From the NCBI RefSeq assembly GCF_000282575.1, contig NZ_AKJA01000134.1, forward strand, positions 29,855 through 93,854: 64,000 nucleotides of DNA. The letters are read 5' to 3'. Of this stretch, positions 63,976 through 64,000 are shown one piece after another. The stretch comes from Herbaspirillum sp. YR522. Lineage in GTDB: Bacteria; Pseudomonadota; Gammaproteobacteria; Burkholderiales; Burkholderiaceae_D. Below the pieces are notes generated by a model, which was not told the DNA's origin, made no database searches, and was given only the letters and a program-made list of their open reading frames with translations. Position numbers and translations under genes: made by a program. Position 1 is the first letter of the stretch. The number at the start of each line of letters is the position of its first letter.

Positions 63976-64000
63976 GGACTTGGGTGACCGAAAAAACCAT

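Noticed and set aside
63763..63987. 74-codon frame at the right edge
   Set aside because: It overlaps a palindrome, a hairpin and the REP-like element; the translation looks like non-coding sequence.

Overview
The window looks like a chromosomal segment of a high-GC betaproteobacterium, most likely Burkholderiales of the Oxalobacteraceae/Massilia type. This is an inference from gene content: a cyoABCD-SURF1-RegB/RegA block, a SelO-MsrB-YciB-BolA-PpiC block, many two-component and chemosensory-derived proteins, and strong G/C at third codon positions. There is no prophage, insertion sequence, CRISPR array, rRNA or tRNA that I can see. Because of the base composition nearly every real gene has long false reading frames on the opposite strand; these are left out.

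Layout. 1-600: tail of an unidentified gene and a 60-residue membrane protein ending in a clear terminator. 632-4402: DNA polymerase II (minus), then a secreted LprI-like protein and a small protein. 4493-7094: a MocR-type regulator divergent from a drug/metabolite-type transporter, with a three-copy operator and a hairpin leader between them. 7120-8769: a LOV-domain (blue-light) hybrid histidine kinase. 8911-12804: a branched-chain-amino-acid-type ABC transporter (binding protein, fused LivH-LivM permease, LivG) without LivF. 12883-19842: a minus-strand respiratory block, cyoA-cyoB-cyoC-cyoD-SURF1-RegB-RegA, coupling a bo3-type quinol oxidase to its assembly factor and a redox two-component system. 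19997-24080: MFS transporter, orphan spore-coat-U-type pilin, zinc metallopeptidase, class A beta-lactamase. 24317-29398: a PPC/DUF296 protein and a four-gene chemosensory-derived cassette.

29641-34439: small disordered proteins, an SDR, a phospholipase D-VTT fusion and an overlapping EEP phosphoesterase. 34771-37601: TetR regulator, short signal peptidase I, class III CoA-transferase. 37738-42027: Fur-type promoter, FecI sigma, FecR and a TonB siderophore receptor with a signalling domain. 42184-50778: tripartite RND pump, heavy-metal-type two-component system and an RcnB-like protein. 50943-55768: LysR regulator divergent from aldehyde dehydrogenase, SDR and MFS transporter, probably a catabolic unit. 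56166-59840: a second Liv-type ABC transporter (LivF, LivG, LivM, LivH) without a binding protein, whose LivF has arginine in place of the Walker A lysine. 59955-63762: SelO, MsrB, YciB, BolA and a parvulin, followed by a nested REP-like inverted repeat at the window end.

The most unusual item is the cassette at 25265-29398. A membrane receptor fused to an HPt/CheA-type kinase is encoded with a short MCP-like signalling hairpin that lacks a sensor, a CheX-type phosphatase and a CheY, with no CheW, CheR or CheB nearby. It reads as a self-contained signalling route built from chemotaxis parts. Other points worth attention are the LOV kinase, the metal-binding-like tails on CyoD, the two complementary incomplete Liv transporters, and a TetR gene whose full HTH is only obtained from an ATT start.
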